Shown: positions 62,891 to 64,000 of the stretch, piece after piece
Layout: each line of letters opens with the position of its first letter
How positions within the stretch are numbered: the first letter of the stretch is position 1
NCBI RefSeq assembly: GCF_041435195.1
Contig: NZ_CP108106.1
Coordinates: 6,895,001-6,959,000, forward strand
Source: Streptomyces sp. NBC_00224
GTDB taxonomy: Bacteria; Actinomycetota; Actinomycetes; Streptomycetales; Streptomycetaceae
Length of the DNA: 64,000 nt
Direction of reading: 5' to 3'
Notes under the pieces: generated by a model
Databases searched by the model: none
What the model saw: only the letters and a program-made list of their open reading frames with translations
Told to the model about the DNA's origin: nothing
Translations under genes and position numbers: made by a program

Positions 62891-63267
62891 TGAGCTGCCG
62901 TGGCTCCCAGGTCCGGGGCGGTGGTGGGCGGAGCGGTGGGAGTCCCGCCGGGCCCCGGTGACCAGGACAGCTTCACCAGGAGGTGGCCCTCGACCGCCGT
63001 CTTCGCGATCACCGCGCCCGCCTCGGCGGTCAGCTTCACGCCGAACTCCAGCTCCACCGCGTCCGGCTTGAGGCGGCCGTCCCGGAAGACGTGCAGCGCG
63101 GACTCGGCGGCCGCCCGGATGCCCTCAAGGGCGCTGTCGAACGTACGGGCCGCCTCGGACACGGAGTTGTCGCCCCGGCGCACCAACTTGGCGCCGGAGG
63201 CGTGCCGTTCCACCTCCACCACGACCTGCGCACCGTCGTCCGTCTTGAACTCCATCAGCGCACCCAT
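62887..63267 (-). CDS. Trypco1 (CU044_2847 family) protein
   Basis: A 126-residue small protein of the trypsin-co-occurring family, recognised by VVVEVERHASGAKLVRRGDN, FDSALEGIRAAAESAL and the strand KPDAVELEFGVKLTAEAGAVIAK, quoted here by position as residues 68-90. The last 20 residues are Pro/Thr-rich. ATG 63267 has GAGAGGG upstream. Members lie next to trypsin-like proteases in predicted conflict systems and may act as inhibitor, sensor or adaptor. First gene of the four-gene operon. Confidence 0.88.
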   Translation of the reverse strand: MGALMEFKTDDGAQVVVEVERHASGAKLVRRGDNSVSEAARTFDSALEGIRAAAESALHVFRDGRLKPDAVELEFGVKLTAEAGAVIAKTAVEGHLLVKLSWSPGPGGTPTAPPTTAPDLGATAAQ

Positions 63268-63349
63268 CGCCGCCCTCTCGCAGCCGTGCCGGACCGGGCG
63301 ACCATTGTGGCGGAGCGCCCCCGCCGCTGTCCGGGTTAGCCTCGAAGAC

Positions 63350-63649
63350 GTGTACCGAGAGCGTGCCTCGCGGCTGGCCGGCGCGGTGGTCTGGGCGCGC
63401 ACGGTGGGGCCGGGCGCCGTCCGCCCCGTCCTGCCGGACGGCTGCATGGACCTGCTGTGGCGCGACGGGAGACTGTTCGTCGCCGGTCCCGACACCCACG
63501 CGTACGTACCGGACGCGGCCGCCGGGTGCGCCGACCAGGCCCACCTCGCCCGCGAGATGCGCGACCTGGCCGGGACCACCCTCACCGCCTACGCCGAGGC
63601 GGCGAAGAGCGAGACGCCCACCCCGTCCGGGTCGTGGAGCGTCGCGTAA
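63350..63649 (+). pseudogene. AraC family regulator remnant with internal deletion
   Basis: A 99-residue frame starting GTG 63350 reads as the beginning and end of an AraC-type regulator. YRERASRLAGAVVW...VLPDGCMDLLWRDGRLFVAGPDT is the normal N-terminal domain, while ADQAHLAREMRDLAGTTLTAY is the last helix of the AraC DNA-binding domain. At the join near AAAGC-ADQAHL most of the sensor domain and the first HTH are missing, in frame. A full protein would be about 250-280 residues. It cannot bind DNA as normal. Its last 61 nt overlap the convergent VOC gene. Confidence 0.7.
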
Positions 63650-63981
63650 CGCTGCCCCCAGAAGGCGTCGAACGGCTTGAGGTGACCGGCGTACCCGGCC
63701 GCCACCAGCTCCTCGTACATCCGGTCCACCTCGTCCGGCCCGTCGCAGACGAAGGCCAGATCGGCGCGGCCACCGCCCTGCGGGCGGGTCCAGCCCGGGT
63801 CGAAGGAGCGCAGCACCTCCTCGGTGTCCCACAGGATCCGGGTGCCGCCCGGGAGCGTGTGCTCCACGTGCGGCTGGGTGTCGGCCTCGGCCGGGATGTC
63901 CAGGCCCAGGCGGCGGTAGAAGGCGAGCGAGGCGGCCATGTCGGAGACGACCAGGCCGATGGAGTCGAATCGTGCGTTCAT
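63589..63981 (-). CDS. VOC family protein
   Basis: A 130-residue glyoxalase-fold protein starting FDSIGLVVSDMAASLAFYRRLG and ending HDPDGVGVSLFAA, the conserved last strand of the family. It is complete, 19 nt inside the window edge. It is tail-to-tail with the AraC remnant; in intact loci of this kind the AraC protein probably controls a VOC or efflux gene. The ligand is not known. Confidence 0.87.
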   Translation of the reverse strand: MNARFDSIGLVVSDMAASLAFYRRLGLDIPAEADTQPHVEHTLPGGTRILWDTEEVLRSFDPGWTRPQGGGRADLAFVCDGPDEVDRMYEELVAAGYAGHLKPFDAFWGQRYATLHDPDGVGVSLFAASA

Positions 63982-64000
63982 GGCTTCAACGTAGGCGGGG

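Overview
The window is a chromosomal segment of a high-GC actinomycete, almost certainly a Streptomyces. The rRNA sequence, the GTG/TTG starts, the GGAGG-type ribosome sites and many Streptomyces-type families (a SAV2148-like HEPN protein, a SAV_2336-like protein, Trypco1, an Rv2466c-like DsbA protein, a TreXYZ set, an MsiK-type sugar importer without its own ATPase) all point that way. No phage, insertion sequence, CRISPR array or tRNA was recognised.

Layout. 1-2655: the 3' three quarters of a 23S rRNA gene, the 5S rRNA and a strong terminator. 2697-24590: mostly housekeeping and small-molecule genes, namely a VOC protein, a P-loop kinase, a YtpQ/DUF1444-like protein, an M24 peptidase, a GH1 beta-glucosidase, two GNATs, an FHA protein, a dihydrolipoyl dehydrogenase divergent from a LysR regulator, a very reduced P450-like protein, a HEPN-family protein, a DnaQ-like exonuclease and an APH-fold kinase. 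TreZ (6077), TreY (15282) and GlgX/TreX (19000) are interspersed; together they would convert glycogen or malto-oligosaccharide to trehalose. 24738-27840: a sugar ABC importer with two permeases and a lipoprotein. 28031-38529: an MMPL transporter, a secreted subtilisin, a DUF1697 protein, a mycothiol-type DsbA protein that has lost one active-site cysteine, a secreted beta-helix/Fn3 protein, and an MFS pump divergent from an ArsR-type regulator with a candidate operator between them.

38519-47987: a compact, mostly overlapping sulfur assimilation operon read leftwards: cysteine-containing leader peptide, sulfite reductase, a 60-aa zinc-ribbon protein, cysH, cysC, cysD, cysN, a possible 34-aa ORF, ssuA, ssuB, ssuC and a sirohydrochlorin chelatase. 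It joins sulfate activation, APS/PAPS reduction, sulfite reduction, siroheme supply and sulfonate-type uptake. 48193-56193: a membrane-anchored NACHT NTPase, a GNAT, a GAF/HTH regulator with an 18-bp palindromic site upstream, an AidB-like flavoprotein and a BrkB/YihY membrane protein.

56190-63267: the most interesting locus, four tightly coupled genes read leftwards: Trypco1 domain protein, trypsin-like protease with a long C-terminal region, MoxR AAA+ ATPase, and a 1302-residue SAV_2336-type protein. The last combines a degenerate vWA-like region, a pseudokinase, a SARP/BTAD-like module and a C-terminal HAD domain. The gene set resembles the predicted NTP-dependent conflict systems built on trypsin, MoxR and vWA proteins; the function here is inferred, not shown. 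The window closes with an internally deleted AraC regulator and a convergent VOC gene.
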